DNA from: Bacteroidia bacterium
Lineage (GTDB): Bacteria > Bacteroidota > Bacteroidia > Chitinophagales > UBA2359
Assembly (NCBI GenBank): GCA_030427245.1
Contig: JAUHXA010000009.1
Coordinates: 62,001 to 126,000, forward strand
Direction of reading: 5' to 3'
DNA: 64,000 nucleotides
Part shown: positions 1 through 9,059 of the stretch, in pieces
How the letters are laid out: the number at the start of each line of letters is the position of its first letter
How positions within the stretch are numbered: the first letter of the stretch is position 1
Translations under genes and position numbers: made by a program
Notes under the pieces: generated by a model
Told to the model about the DNA's origin: nothing
The model's input: only the letters and a program-made list of their open reading frames with translations
Databases searched by the model: none

Positions 1-1
1 C

Positions 2-208
2 GAATCTTGGAAGCATATCAAAACTTGCCTATTTACAAAACATTTACTTCCCATTGCATTTACTTTGGGTGGAGGAAAATATATTGGTATAGGAATAGTT
101 GAAGAAAACAAAGGGTGCATATATCTTGTCGAATCCGACTTTTCATATACTATGATTGCTCACAGCTTCCTTGAGTTCGTGTCAAAAATAATCTATGAAG
201 AAACATAA
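2..208 (+). CDS. C-terminal fragment of SUKH (SMI1/KNR4)-like protein
   Basis: The frame is open from the window edge and ends with TAA at 206-208, giving 68 visible residues. The pattern LLPIAFTLGGGKYIGIGI, then acidic residues, G-x-IYLVESDF and a final SFLEFVSKI matches the C-terminal half of SMI1/KNR4 (SUKH) domains, which end in a Phe-rich 'SFxEFLxxI' helix. Family members often act as immunity proteins to contact-dependent or polymorphic toxins; that role is inferred from the family only. The start, and any toxin partner, lie outside the window. It could also be a housekeeping SUKH protein. Confidence 0.55.
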   Translation, partial: ESWKHIKTCLFTKHLLPIAFTLGGGKYIGIGIVEENKGCIYLVESDFSYTMIAHSFLEFVSKIIYEET

Positions 209-285
209 AACCACCCCCAATTTTGAAGTCAATTACGAAAGATTTAATCTACTCGGGATTTCTATTCTTACCAATAAAATCTTTG

Positions 286-430
286 TAAAGGACAAAACGT
301 TTTATTAAGCATGACTCTCAAACCTTATAGGTTTTTGCTTATGTAATTTAAGCAGATTATCAAACCTGTACATACTTGCTGAGGTTAAACCTATAAGGTC
401 TTTTGCTTCAAATAAGGTTTTGTCCTGTAC
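286..430. repeat. Palindromic MITE-like element
   Basis: This 282-base gap (209-490) holds a nested inverted repeat. Outer arms AGGACAAAAC (289-298) and GTTTTGTCCT (417-426) are exact complements, and so are the inner arms ACCTTATAGGTTT (322-334) and AAACCTATAAGGT (387-399). The sequence between the arms also aligns partly, so about 45 bp is folded back on itself. A minus-strand ORF across it (305-487) looks like a by-product of the symmetry. It may be a miniature transposon or a strong hairpin at the 3' end of the neighbouring receptor gene. No target duplication was identified. Confidence 0.5.
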
Positions 431-490
431 TGAGCAATAAAATAGTAGGGCGAACAATTGCAAATTTATCGTATTAAGCACCCACAATAC

Positions 491-3244
491 CTAAAACTCC
501 ACACTCAAAGCAGTTGTCCATCTTCTTCCTTGTCCAAAATGCACAGAAGCAGATTGAGCATCAAAATTGGCAGTCGGTCTTTCGTTGAAGTCGTCGTTGT
601 TGTTGGCATCACTTAAATAAACCGTGTCAAACAAATTCAAAACATTGAACCTGACACTCATTTTGGTTTTATTGAGGCGGAAATTGTAGCCTGCATGGAA
701 ATTATAGAGCATGTAGTCAGGCAGTTTCCAAGAATCTCGACGAGCAGAGTTGGATTCAGGCTTCAAATCTTCAGGTTGAAAAGCTGCGTAATTGTTGTCA
801 AAAAACGTACCCCGCATTTTAAAATACAATCCTTTGATAGGTTCATACTTAATCAAACCACCTAATTGAAGTTGAGCTGCATCACCAACATGCACATCCG
901 TAGCATCAAACTCATAGGTACGAAGCAATTGACCATTGAAGAAAACTTCTGCTGTTTCAGAAGAAGTCCATCGCCAATCTCCAATAGATATCAAGCCTTC
1001 AAAGGTGATTTTTTTGGTAGGTTGAATGGCAAAATCGGCTTCAATACCTTTGTGCAGCGCATCAATTCCAGATACATTCACAGGCACTCTATCCGAATCT
1101 TCGTCAATCGTACCATCTGCATTTGGAACAGGAACAGTTGGAGGACTTTCCAAAGGTTTGTTTTTCCAAACGGTGTAATAGGCATTGATATTGGTGGTGA
1201 ATATCGAACTGCTATAACCATATCCCAACTCGAAAGCCAGTGTTTTTTCGTTTTCGTAGTCATTGAAGGCAGTAAAAGAGTTGGTATTGATGATGTTGTT
1301 GAAACGCTGGGCTTTGGATAAATAACCTGTGTTGAAGAATACATTGTGGCGGTCACCCAATTTGCGAGATGCCCCCATTTTGAAGGTGAAAGAAGGAATA
1401 TTGATCCAATCAACACGTTGGTTTTGAGCTTCTGGAGAATCAACCGTGTAGGTTGCATCATTGTAAACCACAGGGGTTGTGTGAGTCACATTAAAAGTCG
1501 TATCTGCCAAACTTACCACTTTTGCTCGCATGAAATCTTCAATACTGTAACCCGAAACAGAAGTAGAAAGATTCACAAATGCTGTCCATTGGTTTTTCTT
1601 CCATTCCAACTGTCCAAACACTCCTGCCGAACGAACATAGCTCGAATAGTCGTAAAAAATCTTGTCGCCTTCGTATAGCTTGCGGGTGAAATCTACTTGA
1701 TAATCATCTCTGTCTGGCTTAAAGATAAAATAATCTCCGCCTAACAAATCGTATATTTCTCGATAGTGATCGCCACGATAATATCGTCCATCCAAACCAC
1801 CCGATAAGGTTAGATTTGGGCTAAGATTGTAGGATAAAGTAGAAAGAAAGCCATACCAAAAGTGGTTGTTGATACTCGTTCGCAAAATCCGATCAGATAC
1901 AGGTTCTGGACGAAAAGGGCTAAGCAATTGATTGGATTCTATTGCTCCTTCAATGTCGTACAAGCCATTGTCTAACCTTTGAAGGGATTGTGCGCCATCG
2001 CTGCTACTCCCAGGAGCTGTTCCTCCGCCATTACCAATAGATAAGTAAGCAATATTGGACCAAAACAATTTCTCATTTGCTTGCCAAGAATGACGCAAAC
2101 TAAATTGAGGTTTGTGGTAGTAGTTTTTTCGGGTATTGAATACTTCACCATCCCGATAGCCCCAATGCTCGTTAAATCTTCGACCTCTATCAATGTATGT
2201 CAAACCCGTATTGGGGTCGGTAATCGCATTTTCGGGAACACCGAGTTCTCTTGCATAATCTGCATCCACAAAGGCAATCTCGGTGGTAAAAGGTCGCTGA
2301 CCGTGTTCTTGTGGCGCACCAAAACCAGATAAACTAATTAAGTGATCGCCCATTTTTTTATCAACTCGCAGATAATAGAAATATCCTTTTGTATAAGTCG
2401 CATCTACCCATCCGTCACCTGTTTTGTAAGAACCTGCTGCCGAAATACCCCAACCGCCATTTAAGCGACCCGTATTTAAGCCAAACGTAGTTCGCAAAAA
2501 TCCGTTGTTTCCGACTTCTTGACTTAGCTTGAAACTGCGGTCGTTGTCAATGCCTTTGGTGAGAATGTTGATTGTACCTCCAACCGAAGGAGTAGAAAGT
2601 TTTGAAGCACCCAAACCTCGTTGTACTTGCATTCGTTGGGTTACCAAATCCAAACCAAACCAATTGGACCAATAGACCCAACCATTTTCCATGTCATTGA
2701 CAGGAATCCCATCAACCATTACCGCCACATTTCGTTGATTGAAGCCTCGTATGGTGATACGGGCATCGCCATCACCCCCACCAGACTGAGTCGCATAAGC
2801 GCCGGGTGTAGAGTTCAATACCATCGGCAATTCCTGCGCTGCCAATTCTTCCTGTATTTGAGCAGGTGCAATATTGGAAAAAGCAACAGGCGTTTCTCTC
2901 GCTCGTGCAATATCTGCTGTCACCATCACCTCCTTCAACATCTGTGAACCAGTCATTGCTACATTCAGAGTGACATCACTTCCTGCAATGGTAATGCTCT
3001 GGGTTTGTTTTTCGTAACCCACATAAGAAATCTGTACTTCATACGTACCATCCTTCAAAGCAATATCATAACGACCGTCAAAATCTGTTACGGTACCTGT
3101 TGAACCCAACCAAATATTTGCTCCCAAGAGTGGTTCTTTGGTTTCATCGTCTGTCACTACGCCGCTAAGGGTATGTTTTTGAGCTACTAACACTGAAGTA
3201 GCACATAAAAGAATAGAAAGAAATAGTAGCTTAAAATTCATCAT
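491..3244 (-). CDS. TonB-dependent outer-membrane receptor
   Basis: This is an outer-membrane beta-barrel receptor for TonB-driven uptake; the substrate is unknown. Counting from the ATG at 3244 (917 aa) there is a signal peptide ending LVAQ (~residue 21), then a CarboxypepD_reg-like domain (~24-100, with 'GVVTDDETKEPLLGANIWLGSTGT'-type sequence broken by turns), a plug domain (~110-220, 'VMVDGIPVNDMENGWVYW'), and a long aromatic-rich barrel ending in a terminal Phe. I chose the ATG pair at 3241-3244 because an upstream extension of 11 residues precedes a normal signal peptide. No SusD partner is next to it, so a glycan-specific role is not supported. The gene stands alone, diverging from the SDR gene at 3381. 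Confidence 0.9.
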   Translation of the reverse strand: MMNFKLLFLSILLCATSVLVAQKHTLSGVVTDDETKEPLLGANIWLGSTGTVTDFDGRYDIALKDGTYEVQISYVGYEKQTQSITIAGSDVTLNVAMTGSQMLKEVMVTADIARARETPVAFSNIAPAQIQEELAAQELPMVLNSTPGAYATQSGGGDGDARITIRGFNQRNVAVMVDGIPVNDMENGWVYWSNWFGLDLVTQRMQVQRGLGASKLSTPSVGGTINILTKGIDNDRSFKLSQEVGNNGFLRTTFGLNTGRLNGGWGISAAGSYKTGDGWVDATYTKGYFYYLRVDKKMGDHLISLSGFGAPQEHGQRPFTTEIAFVDADYARELGVPENAITDPNTGLTYIDRGRRFNEHWGYRDGEVFNTRKNYYHKPQFSLRHSWQANEKLFWSNIAYLSIGNGGGTAPGSSSDGAQSLQRLDNGLYDIEGAIESNQLLSPFRPEPVSDRILRTSINNHFWYGFLSTLSYNLSPNLTLSGGLDGRYYRGDHYREIYDLLGGDYFIFKPDRDDYQVDFTRKLYEGDKIFYDYSSYVRSAGVFGQLEWKKNQWTAFVNLSTSVSGYSIEDFMRAKVVSLADTTFNVTHTTPVVYNDATYTVDSPEAQNQRVDWINIPSFTFKMGASRKLGDRHNVFFNTGYLSKAQRFNNIINTNSFTAFNDYENEKTLAFELGYGYSSSIFTTNINAYYTVWKNKPLESPPTVPVPNADGTIDEDSDRVPVNVSGIDALHKGIEADFAIQPTKKITFEGLISIGDWRWTSSETAEVFFNGQLLRTYEFDATDVHVGDAAQLQLGGLIKYEPIKGLYFKMRGTFFDNNYAAFQPEDLKPESNSARRDSWKLPDYMLYNFHAGYNFRLNKTKMSVRFNVLNLFDTVYLSDANNNDDFNERPTANFDAQSASVHFGQGRRWTTALSVEF

Positions 3245-3380
3245 TTTAGGATTTTTTGATGTGCTGCAAAGGTACATGTTTTGGCGTACACTGCGTTATT
3301 TATTTCTATCTTTGAGCTGTCATTTATAGCACAAGAATGTTAATATTCATTTGTTGCTAAATCAAATTTAACAATTAATT

Positions 3381-4262
3381 ATGCCCCTTACTAAAACGGT
3401 CGTCATCACAGGCGGCAATGCAGGAATTGGTTTTGAAACCGCATTGGCTTTGGCAAAAATGGACTACCACGTATGTTTGCTAAGCCGAAATGAGCAAAAA
3501 GCACAGCAAGCAGTTGAAACATTGAAGGAAAAAAGTGGTAATGAAAATGTGCGTTATGTTTTGGCGGATTTATCTTCAAAAGTTCAAATTGAAGCGGCTG
3601 CAAAAATCATTTCTGAGCAGTTTGACCATTTGGATGCGCTTGTTAACAATGCTGGTATTTGGTTGTCAGAACGAACATTGAATGAGGAAGGCGTTGAAGT
3701 ACAGTTTGCAGTAAATCACATTGCTCCATTTTTGCTGACACACCTATTGTTTCCACTTTTATTGAAGTCAGAAGATGCTCGAATCGTCAATGTTAATTCG
3801 GACACACATTTTAGAGGCAAAATTGACTTCAATGATTTAACGCTTTCCAAAGGCTACAATGGCATCAAATCCTATGCTCACTCCAAACTCGCCAACTGTT
3901 TGTTTACCTACGAATTAGATAGAAAATTGAAGGAAAAAGGAATTCAAAATATCACTGTCAATGCGCTTCAACCTGGATTGGTTAAGACGGATATCGGCTT
4001 CAAACATACTTTTTCTATCCATGCTTTGGTGTGGAAAATACGACGTGAATTTGGAGTGAGTCCCGAAGAAGGTGCAAAAACATCGGTTTACCTCGCTACT
4101 GCTCCCGAAATGAAGGACATTAGCGGACTGTATTGGGACAAATGCGAATCCAAACCTTCTTCTAAAAACTCTTATATCATCGAAGATGCTCAAAAAATGT
4201 GGGCAATTAGTAAGGAAATGTGTGGAATTGAAGATTATTTTGGAATGAGAGGTGAGAGGTGA
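3381..4262 (+). CDS. Short-chain dehydrogenase/reductase (retinol dehydrogenase-like)
   Basis: This is an NAD(P)-dependent oxidoreductase of the classical SDR type, 293 aa, cytosolic. The dinucleotide-binding motif TGGNAGIG is at residues ~10-17, NNAG follows near 90, and the catalytic Tyr and Lys sit in YAHSK. The length and the 'PFLLTHLL...VNVNSDTH' spacing resemble the retinol dehydrogenase/WW-domain oxidoreductase group. The last codons (RGER and the stop) are encoded by the first copies of a 7-bp tandem repeat, so the extreme C-terminus is repeat-derived. The gene diverges from the TonB receptor across a ~136 bp gap. The substrate cannot be told from sequence. Confidence 0.88.
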   Translation: MPLTKTVVITGGNAGIGFETALALAKMDYHVCLLSRNEQKAQQAVETLKEKSGNENVRYVLADLSSKVQIEAAAKIISEQFDHLDALVNNAGIWLSERTLNEEGVEVQFAVNHIAPFLLTHLLFPLLLKSEDARIVNVNSDTHFRGKIDFNDLTLSKGYNGIKSYAHSKLANCLFTYELDRKLKEKGIQNITVNALQPGLVKTDIGFKHTFSIHALVWKIRREFGVSPEEGAKTSVYLATAPEMKDISGLYWDKCESKPSSKNSYIIEDAQKMWAISKEMCGIEDYFGMRGER

Positions 4263-4295
4263 GAGGTGAGAGGTGAGAGGTGAGAGGTGAGAGGT
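4247..4295. repeat. Seven perfect copies of a 7-bp tandem repeat (GAGAGGT)
   Basis: GAGAGGT is repeated seven times without error, starting inside the last codons of the SDR gene and running past its stop. Because the stop (4260-4262) is read within the first two to three units, changes in copy number beyond that would not alter the protein. Slippage is the likely origin. Confidence 0.9.
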
Positions 4296-4518
4296 GAGAA
4301 AATACTGATTTTGAGTTCCAAATCCCATTTCCTACTTCCCTGCCCTAAAATTTGTCCTTTAGATTACATTTTGCTTTCAAATGATGGAAAAATGCCTATT
4401 CTTTTGGAAACGCACATTTTTTTCTCTAAATTGCTGTGTAGAAAAAACGCCATAACTTTGCTAAAAGAATATTGAAGGAATAAGAACAAAGTGATTGACA
4501 ACATTTTGAATCTTATTT

Positions 4519-4606
4519 CAGAGCGGGTTATCGGTTGACAAAGACAAATGCTAAACTTTTAATTATTTACAGAGGGGATTATTGGTCGACAAAAATAAAT
4601 GCGAAC
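4519..4606. repeat. Imperfect ~37-bp direct repeat upstream of the Asp-box protein gene
   Basis: In the 361-base gap 4296-4656, two related segments (4519-4555 and 4570-4606, offset 51 bp) share the order CAGAGnGGnTTAT, TTGGT/CGGTT-GACAAA, AAATG and a final AAC. They lie ~50-140 bp before the ATG at 4657. They could be a duplicated regulator site or a decayed repeat. A TAACTTTG box (~4451-4458) matches the Bacteroidota -7 consensus, but it is ~200 bp from the start. I see no credible gene in the rest of the gap. Confidence 0.4.
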
Positions 4607-4656
4607 AAGACTTTATTTCTGACGCTTTATTTTTTAACCAATAAACTGTAAATCTT

Positions 4657-7600
4657 ATGTTTAGATTCTTACTGACAACAGTGTTGCTTGGACTGGGCAT
4701 CACTATTCAGGCACAACAAATCGTGCCGACTTCTCAAAAAATCAGTCCTAATCGTTCCATCATCAAACATACCAATCAAAAAAAACAAGCCATTAGTGGC
4801 AATGAGGTTGGTATGTCCGTTAACAAACCCAAACCCAGTGGACACTACTATTCTCCGTTTCAAAAAGCGGCTGGAACTCGTGTGGGTAGTACGACTTATG
4901 ATCTGCAATCCAACACGGGTATGTGTCGCCGTGTGGCAGTAGATGGAGACAAAGTATATGCTACTTGGACGATGAGCGCGACCTTTGACCTGGCTGCAAA
5001 TGACAGAGGTACAGGCTTCAATGAATCCAACGACAATGGAGAAACTTGGGGCATGGAACCAACTGAAAGGCTGGAGAACAATACTCGTGTAGGTTGGCCA
5101 AATGTGGGCGTAACCGAAAGTGGACGGGTTTTCGTGGTTACACACACAGCTCTTCCAAACCAAACATCTGGTGCAGGTGGCTTGGCATTTACTTGGCGAG
5201 ATGCTGGGGGTGATTGGAACACCAAAATCATTGATGGTGATGTAGATGCGACTTGGGCAAGAGTAGGTAATTCGGGAACAGATATCCATGTCATAACCTC
5301 TCGTTCGCAGCTAACGGGTATCAACGGTATCAATGGTGAACTGCACTATTTTCGGTCTTTTGACGAAGGTGATACTTGGAGTGAAGTGATGACTTTTCCT
5401 GAAATGGAGGATTTGTTGCCCACAGAAGGAGTAACCGCTGACAGTTATTTTATGGATGCTCGTGGAGATGTGGTAGCCTTTGCAGTTGGCAGATATGGCG
5501 GGCAGACTTTTTTGTATAAGTCTGTGGACAAAGGGGATACTTGGACTTCGACTGTTATCAATAGCACCGTCGACCCCACAGGAAGTGTCCTTACACCATC
5601 CGCTGATTTTGAGCCTGCCGTATTGAGCGATGGACACATTGCCTTGCTGATTGACCACAATGACATAGTACACGTATGGTTCGATCGGTTGTTTAACCTC
5701 GAAAGCAATGGAGCTTTGAGTTATCTTCCGAACAGCACTTGTTTGATGCACTGGACAGAAGATATGGGCACCAATCAAGGAAAGGTTATCGGGCAGACAG
5801 TACGTATGGATTACGATGGGGATTGTGTGGCAGCGATTGACTTCAATGAAATAGAACCACAGAGTTATGGCAACTCATTGGTGGGACATCCAAGTGCGGG
5901 AATTGATGCAGAGGGCAATTTGTATTTGGCTTTTTCGTCTATGAGAGATGCGGCTTTTGAGCCTGATCGCCCCGATAGACAATACCGAGATATTTACCTC
6001 ATCAAGTCTTCGGACGGTGGTGAAACTTGGGAAGGGCCTCTTAACTTGACCGATGATCCAACTTCCGAAGCGGTCTATCCTTCTATACAGCGGAATGTAG
6101 GCAGTCATATTCACATGGTCTATCAAAAAGACGAATTTACAGGAACGGCAGTCGACAATGCCAATACCAACACAACAGTCACTTCTGGTCAGGATGTTTT
6201 TGTCATCAATGAAATCAACTACATCAAGGTGGCGGTTGATGAGATTAAGACTCCCGACGACTTGAACAATACCTGCCCTACGTATTTCCCGTTCGTAAAC
6301 GGAACAGTACCCAATGCTATTTTAGGTTGTAATCCTCCAATAGAAACTTTTGATACCCACATCATTGACTTTCCAGATGGAGAATTGACCTCTGATATAG
6401 CAATTGGTTCTACCTTTGATATCAATACGCCTGAGGATATGGGACTTTGGATTCTCAATGCTGCAGATACAGACGGCAATTTGATTGAAGACACCATTTT
6501 CTTGGCAAACGATGGACAGATTCAAGTATTTGACGATCCATTCCCTCCAATTTTGATTGGTCAACCGTTCATCCTATTGCAGGGAACAAACTTAGAAGAT
6601 GCGATTGTAAATTTTGACCCTGCTGAATCTATTTTGTCTCTCTTTCCTGCTTTCGATACGATAGATGTTGTGGTCAATACACCTTATGTAGAGTTGGGAT
6701 TTGGAGTATATGATGATGGTCAGTTGTTTGGATGCCCTCCTGAAGAAACTATAATAGGTTTCGTAAGTACAGAAGCGGTAACCTCCGAACCCTTTGAAAT
6801 ACAATACAGTTCTACAGATAGAGCTGGAAATAGAAGTGAATTGTTCCGATATGTCAATGTGATTGGTTTTGACGATGTTTTTCCAAGTATTCTACTCACC
6901 ATAGACGACCCTTTCAATCCTACGGATGTAGATGGAACGACTGTAACCGCAGAAGTGCAAATTGGGGAGACATGGGTAGATCCTGGATTTATTGCATTTG
7001 ACAATGTGGATGGCTTGATTACGAGCGAAGTCGTCGTGACAGGCGAAGTGGACTTGGAAAGTATTGGCGATTATACTGTGACTTATACCGTGTCAGATAA
7101 GGCAGGGAATACTACCTCCATCTCAAGAATTGTGCAAGTACGAGATACCACCGAGCCTACTGTCGCTTTAATTGGCCCTGTGCCTTTGATTGTTGCTTGT
7201 AATGGCAACTACACAGAGTTTGGGGCCAATGCTTTTGACGATGTAGATGGTACTTTGACAAGCAATATCGTGATTCAAGTATTTGGAAGCAATGGCATAG
7301 AATACGAAGAAGTTTGTACAGGTCAAGCGGGTAACTATATTGTGACTTATACGGTTATAGATGCAAGTGGCAATGTAGGAACTGCAGAGAGGTTGGTAGT
7401 CGTGTCGGGAGATTGTACAAGTGATGCTTGTATGGTTGTAAATATTGGTGATCATTTATTTGATTCGGATATTAGTCTGTTTCCCAATCCTACTCAAAGT
7501 GAATTTTTCATCAATTTCCACGACTTGACCAATCTTCAAGCACGAATTGAAGTGTATAGTTTGGTAGGTGAATTGGTGCATCAAAGTCAAACACATATTG

Positions 7601-7713
7601 GGCAGAATCATTTGTGGAAGGTGGATTTGTCGAATGTGGTTGCAGGGATGTATTTGGTGAAAATTCAAACGCCTGAAGGCTCACTGACAAAGAAAGTGGT
7701 GATTAGAGAGTAG
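4657..7713 (+). CDS. Large secreted Asp-box (sialidase-fold) protein with two DUF5011-type Ig domains and T9SS type A signal
   Basis: This is an exported protein of 1018 aa. Order: signal peptide (~1-20, ending IQAQ); a beta-propeller-like region (~60-510) with Asp-box turns SNDNGETW, SFDEGDTW, SVDKGDTW and SSDGGETW; a middle region; two DUF5011-like bacterial Ig domains (~750-930, 'GDYTVTYTVSDKAGN' and 'GNYIVTYTVIDASGN'); and a C-terminal T9SS type A domain (~945-1018, LFPNPT ... GMYLVKI ... KKVVI). Asp boxes occur in sialidases and in many non-enzymatic propellers, and I do not see a clear sialidase arginine triad, so catalysis is not claimed. It is probably surface-attached or released. 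It is followed by an intrinsic terminator. Confidence 0.85.
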   Translation: MFRFLLTTVLLGLGITIQAQQIVPTSQKISPNRSIIKHTNQKKQAISGNEVGMSVNKPKPSGHYYSPFQKAAGTRVGSTTYDLQSNTGMCRRVAVDGDKVYATWTMSATFDLAANDRGTGFNESNDNGETWGMEPTERLENNTRVGWPNVGVTESGRVFVVTHTALPNQTSGAGGLAFTWRDAGGDWNTKIIDGDVDATWARVGNSGTDIHVITSRSQLTGINGINGELHYFRSFDEGDTWSEVMTFPEMEDLLPTEGVTADSYFMDARGDVVAFAVGRYGGQTFLYKSVDKGDTWTSTVINSTVDPTGSVLTPSADFEPAVLSDGHIALLIDHNDIVHVWFDRLFNLESNGALSYLPNSTCLMHWTEDMGTNQGKVIGQTVRMDYDGDCVAAIDFNEIEPQSYGNSLVGHPSAGIDAEGNLYLAFSSMRDAAFEPDRPDRQYRDIYLIKSSDGGETWEGPLNLTDDPTSEAVYPSIQRNVGSHIHMVYQKDEFTGTAVDNANTNTTVTSGQDVFVINEINYIKVAVDEIKTPDDLNNTCPTYFPFVNGTVPNAILGCNPPIETFDTHIIDFPDGELTSDIAIGSTFDINTPEDMGLWILNAADTDGNLIEDTIFLANDGQIQVFDDPFPPILIGQPFILLQGTNLEDAIVNFDPAESILSLFPAFDTIDVVVNTPYVELGFGVYDDGQLFGCPPEETIIGFVSTEAVTSEPFEIQYSSTDRAGNRSELFRYVNVIGFDDVFPSILLTIDDPFNPTDVDGTTVTAEVQIGETWVDPGFIAFDNVDGLITSEVVVTGEVDLESIGDYTVTYTVSDKAGNTTSISRIVQVRDTTEPTVALIGPVPLIVACNGNYTEFGANAFDDVDGTLTSNIVIQVFGSNGIEYEEVCTGQAGNYIVTYTVIDASGNVGTAERLVVVSGDCTSDACMVVNIGDHLFDSDISLFPNPTQSEFFINFHDLTNLQARIEVYSLVGELVHQSQTHIGQNHLWKVDLSNVVAGMYLVKIQTPEGSLTKKVVIRE

Positions 7714-7735
7714 TCACTATTGTTAAACTAAGAAT

Positions 7736-7777
7736 AGCTGGGTAGCTGCAAGCATTGTAGTTGCCCAGCTTTTTTTA
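7736..7777 (+). terminator. Rho-independent terminator
   Basis: An AGCTGGGTA / TGCCCAGCT stem (one G-T pair) is followed by a run of seven T, 23 bases after the stop of the Asp-box protein gene. Confidence 0.75.
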
Positions 7778-7882
7778 TTTTTCCTCCATAACAAAAGTAA
7801 AATTTCACTTTTTAAATGATTCAAATCAAAACTTACTAAATATCTTTCAATATTTGTTAGATTTGCCCAAATCCACATTAAA

Positions 7883-8110
7883 TAGTGCCTGAACGGAAAG
7901 AGATAATTGTCTGTCTATCAAAACATAACTAATGGTTAAAACAAACGAACTTTTTCCTTCAATTTTTATATTCTTATAGCAACTTGATGTTAATTTATTA
8001 GGAATTTATTGAAGGTATTGATATATGGGGAAACTTTAAAAAGTTCGTCTGTTTAAGTGTTTAGTTATGTTTTAACACTCAATTAGTTAAGAGTTTCCGT
8101 TCAAGCACTA
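7883..8110. mobile_element. MITE-like element with 17-bp terminal inverted repeats
   Basis: The left end TAGTGCCTGAACGGAAA (7883-7899) and the complement of the right end (8094-8110) differ at one base. Homology between the arms continues inward: AAAACATAACTAA and CGAACTTTTT recur as complements, so ~75 bp of each arm pairs. The element is ~228 bp with no coding capacity, as expected for a non-autonomous miniature transposon. Flanks share only A/T bases, so no duplication is claimed. It lies immediately upstream of the gene at 8160 and may have displaced or supplied its promoter. With the terminator it accounts for the 446-base gap. Confidence 0.65.
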
Positions 8111-8159
8111 AATATCAATAAGGTTGACTCAAAGGATTTTTTACAAAGCATTAAACACC

Positions 8160-9029
8160 ATGAAAAGGGCATTTCATCTATTGATAACCACATTGTTAAT
8201 AAGTTCAAATATGTTTGGACAATTCTTAGAAAATGACAAGAAATTATTGGCTGCAAATAAGATTCAATCATTGAGTATTGTTGAATTATTTGCCGATAGC
8301 ACTTGTTTACATCAAAAAATGCAATACGATGTACATGGCAATGAAACAAAATACGATTTGTTGCGATTGGATCATTATTACAAAAGTTTTTATGATGATT
8401 TGAACCGAAAAGTGCAAGAATTGAAGGTTGATAAAAATGGGGAAGAACCAATGGACAGCACATTTTTTGAATACGATGAATATGGAAACGTAGAAAAAGA
8501 AACAAGTGTGTATTATTATGGCAATGAGCGCAACGAGTTCGTCATGACTTACAACTATGAATACAACGACTTGGGTAAAAAAGTCAAACAATGTCAAATG
8601 GGAGAAAGTGAAAGTGAAAAAAAAGAAGAAATATTGCTCACCGAATATGTTTATAATAAGGCAGGAAATTTAGAAAAAGTCCTTCAATTCATGGACGGAG
8701 AAGTGGCAATTACCGAATTTTATCAGTACAACGAAGACAATTTACTCATCCGAAAAGACATAGACGACCCTACGTGGTTTGAGCGAGTGAACATGATGAA
8801 AATCAAACAACGTCCCAATATCAGCGAACAATACAGCACTTATACTTATGATGGTCGACAACGAGTTACAGAAGTATATCAATATTTTTCTGACCCCTGT
8901 TTGTCAATGGATGATTATTATGCCTACCGATATAGCTATCTACCAAATGGTTTGATTGCAGGAATTGAAGTATGGGAAAAACGGCAAAAATTGGTGTCGA
9001 AAGTGCGGTTTGATTATCTGACAAGATAA
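8160..9029 (+). CDS. Secreted protein with YD/RHS-like repeats
   Basis: This is a 289-residue protein with a signal peptide (MKRAFHLLITTLLISSNMFGQ). The body contains repeated tyrosine-rich units of the YD kind: YDVHGNETKYDLL, YDEYGNVEKE, YNDLGKKVKQ, YNKAGNLEKV and YDGRQRVTEV, spaced ~20-40 residues. Such repeats build beta-sheet shells in RHS proteins, but this is far shorter and has no toxin-like C-terminus. I chose the ATG at 8160 because it starts directly at the signal peptide; a longer in-frame start at 8124 adds 12 residues without function. Function unknown; periplasmic or outer-surface location is inferred. Confidence 0.7.
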   Translation: MKRAFHLLITTLLISSNMFGQFLENDKKLLAANKIQSLSIVELFADSTCLHQKMQYDVHGNETKYDLLRLDHYYKSFYDDLNRKVQELKVDKNGEEPMDSTFFEYDEYGNVEKETSVYYYGNERNEFVMTYNYEYNDLGKKVKQCQMGESESEKKEEILLTEYVYNKAGNLEKVLQFMDGEVAITEFYQYNEDNLLIRKDIDDPTWFERVNMMKIKQRPNISEQYSTYTYDGRQRVTEVYQYFSDPCLSMDDYYAYRYSYLPNGLIAGIEVWEKRQKLVSKVRFDYLTR

Positions 9030-9059
9030 AAATTAGACGTTTTTTTACTCGTGATTATT

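Noticed and set aside
305-487. 60-codon minus-strand ORF in the first intergenic gap
   Set aside because: It lies wholly in a palindromic element, shows no known motif and has no signal for translation.
866-2947. Several plus-strand ORFs across the TonB receptor
   Set aside because: Antisense shadows of a well-supported gene with no features of their own.
4287-4475. 62-codon ORF after the SDR gene
   Set aside because: It begins inside the heptamer array and has no recognisable features.
4657-7713. Calling the Asp-box protein a sialidase
   Set aside because: Asp boxes alone are not diagnostic and no arginine triad with a catalytic Tyr/Asp could be identified.
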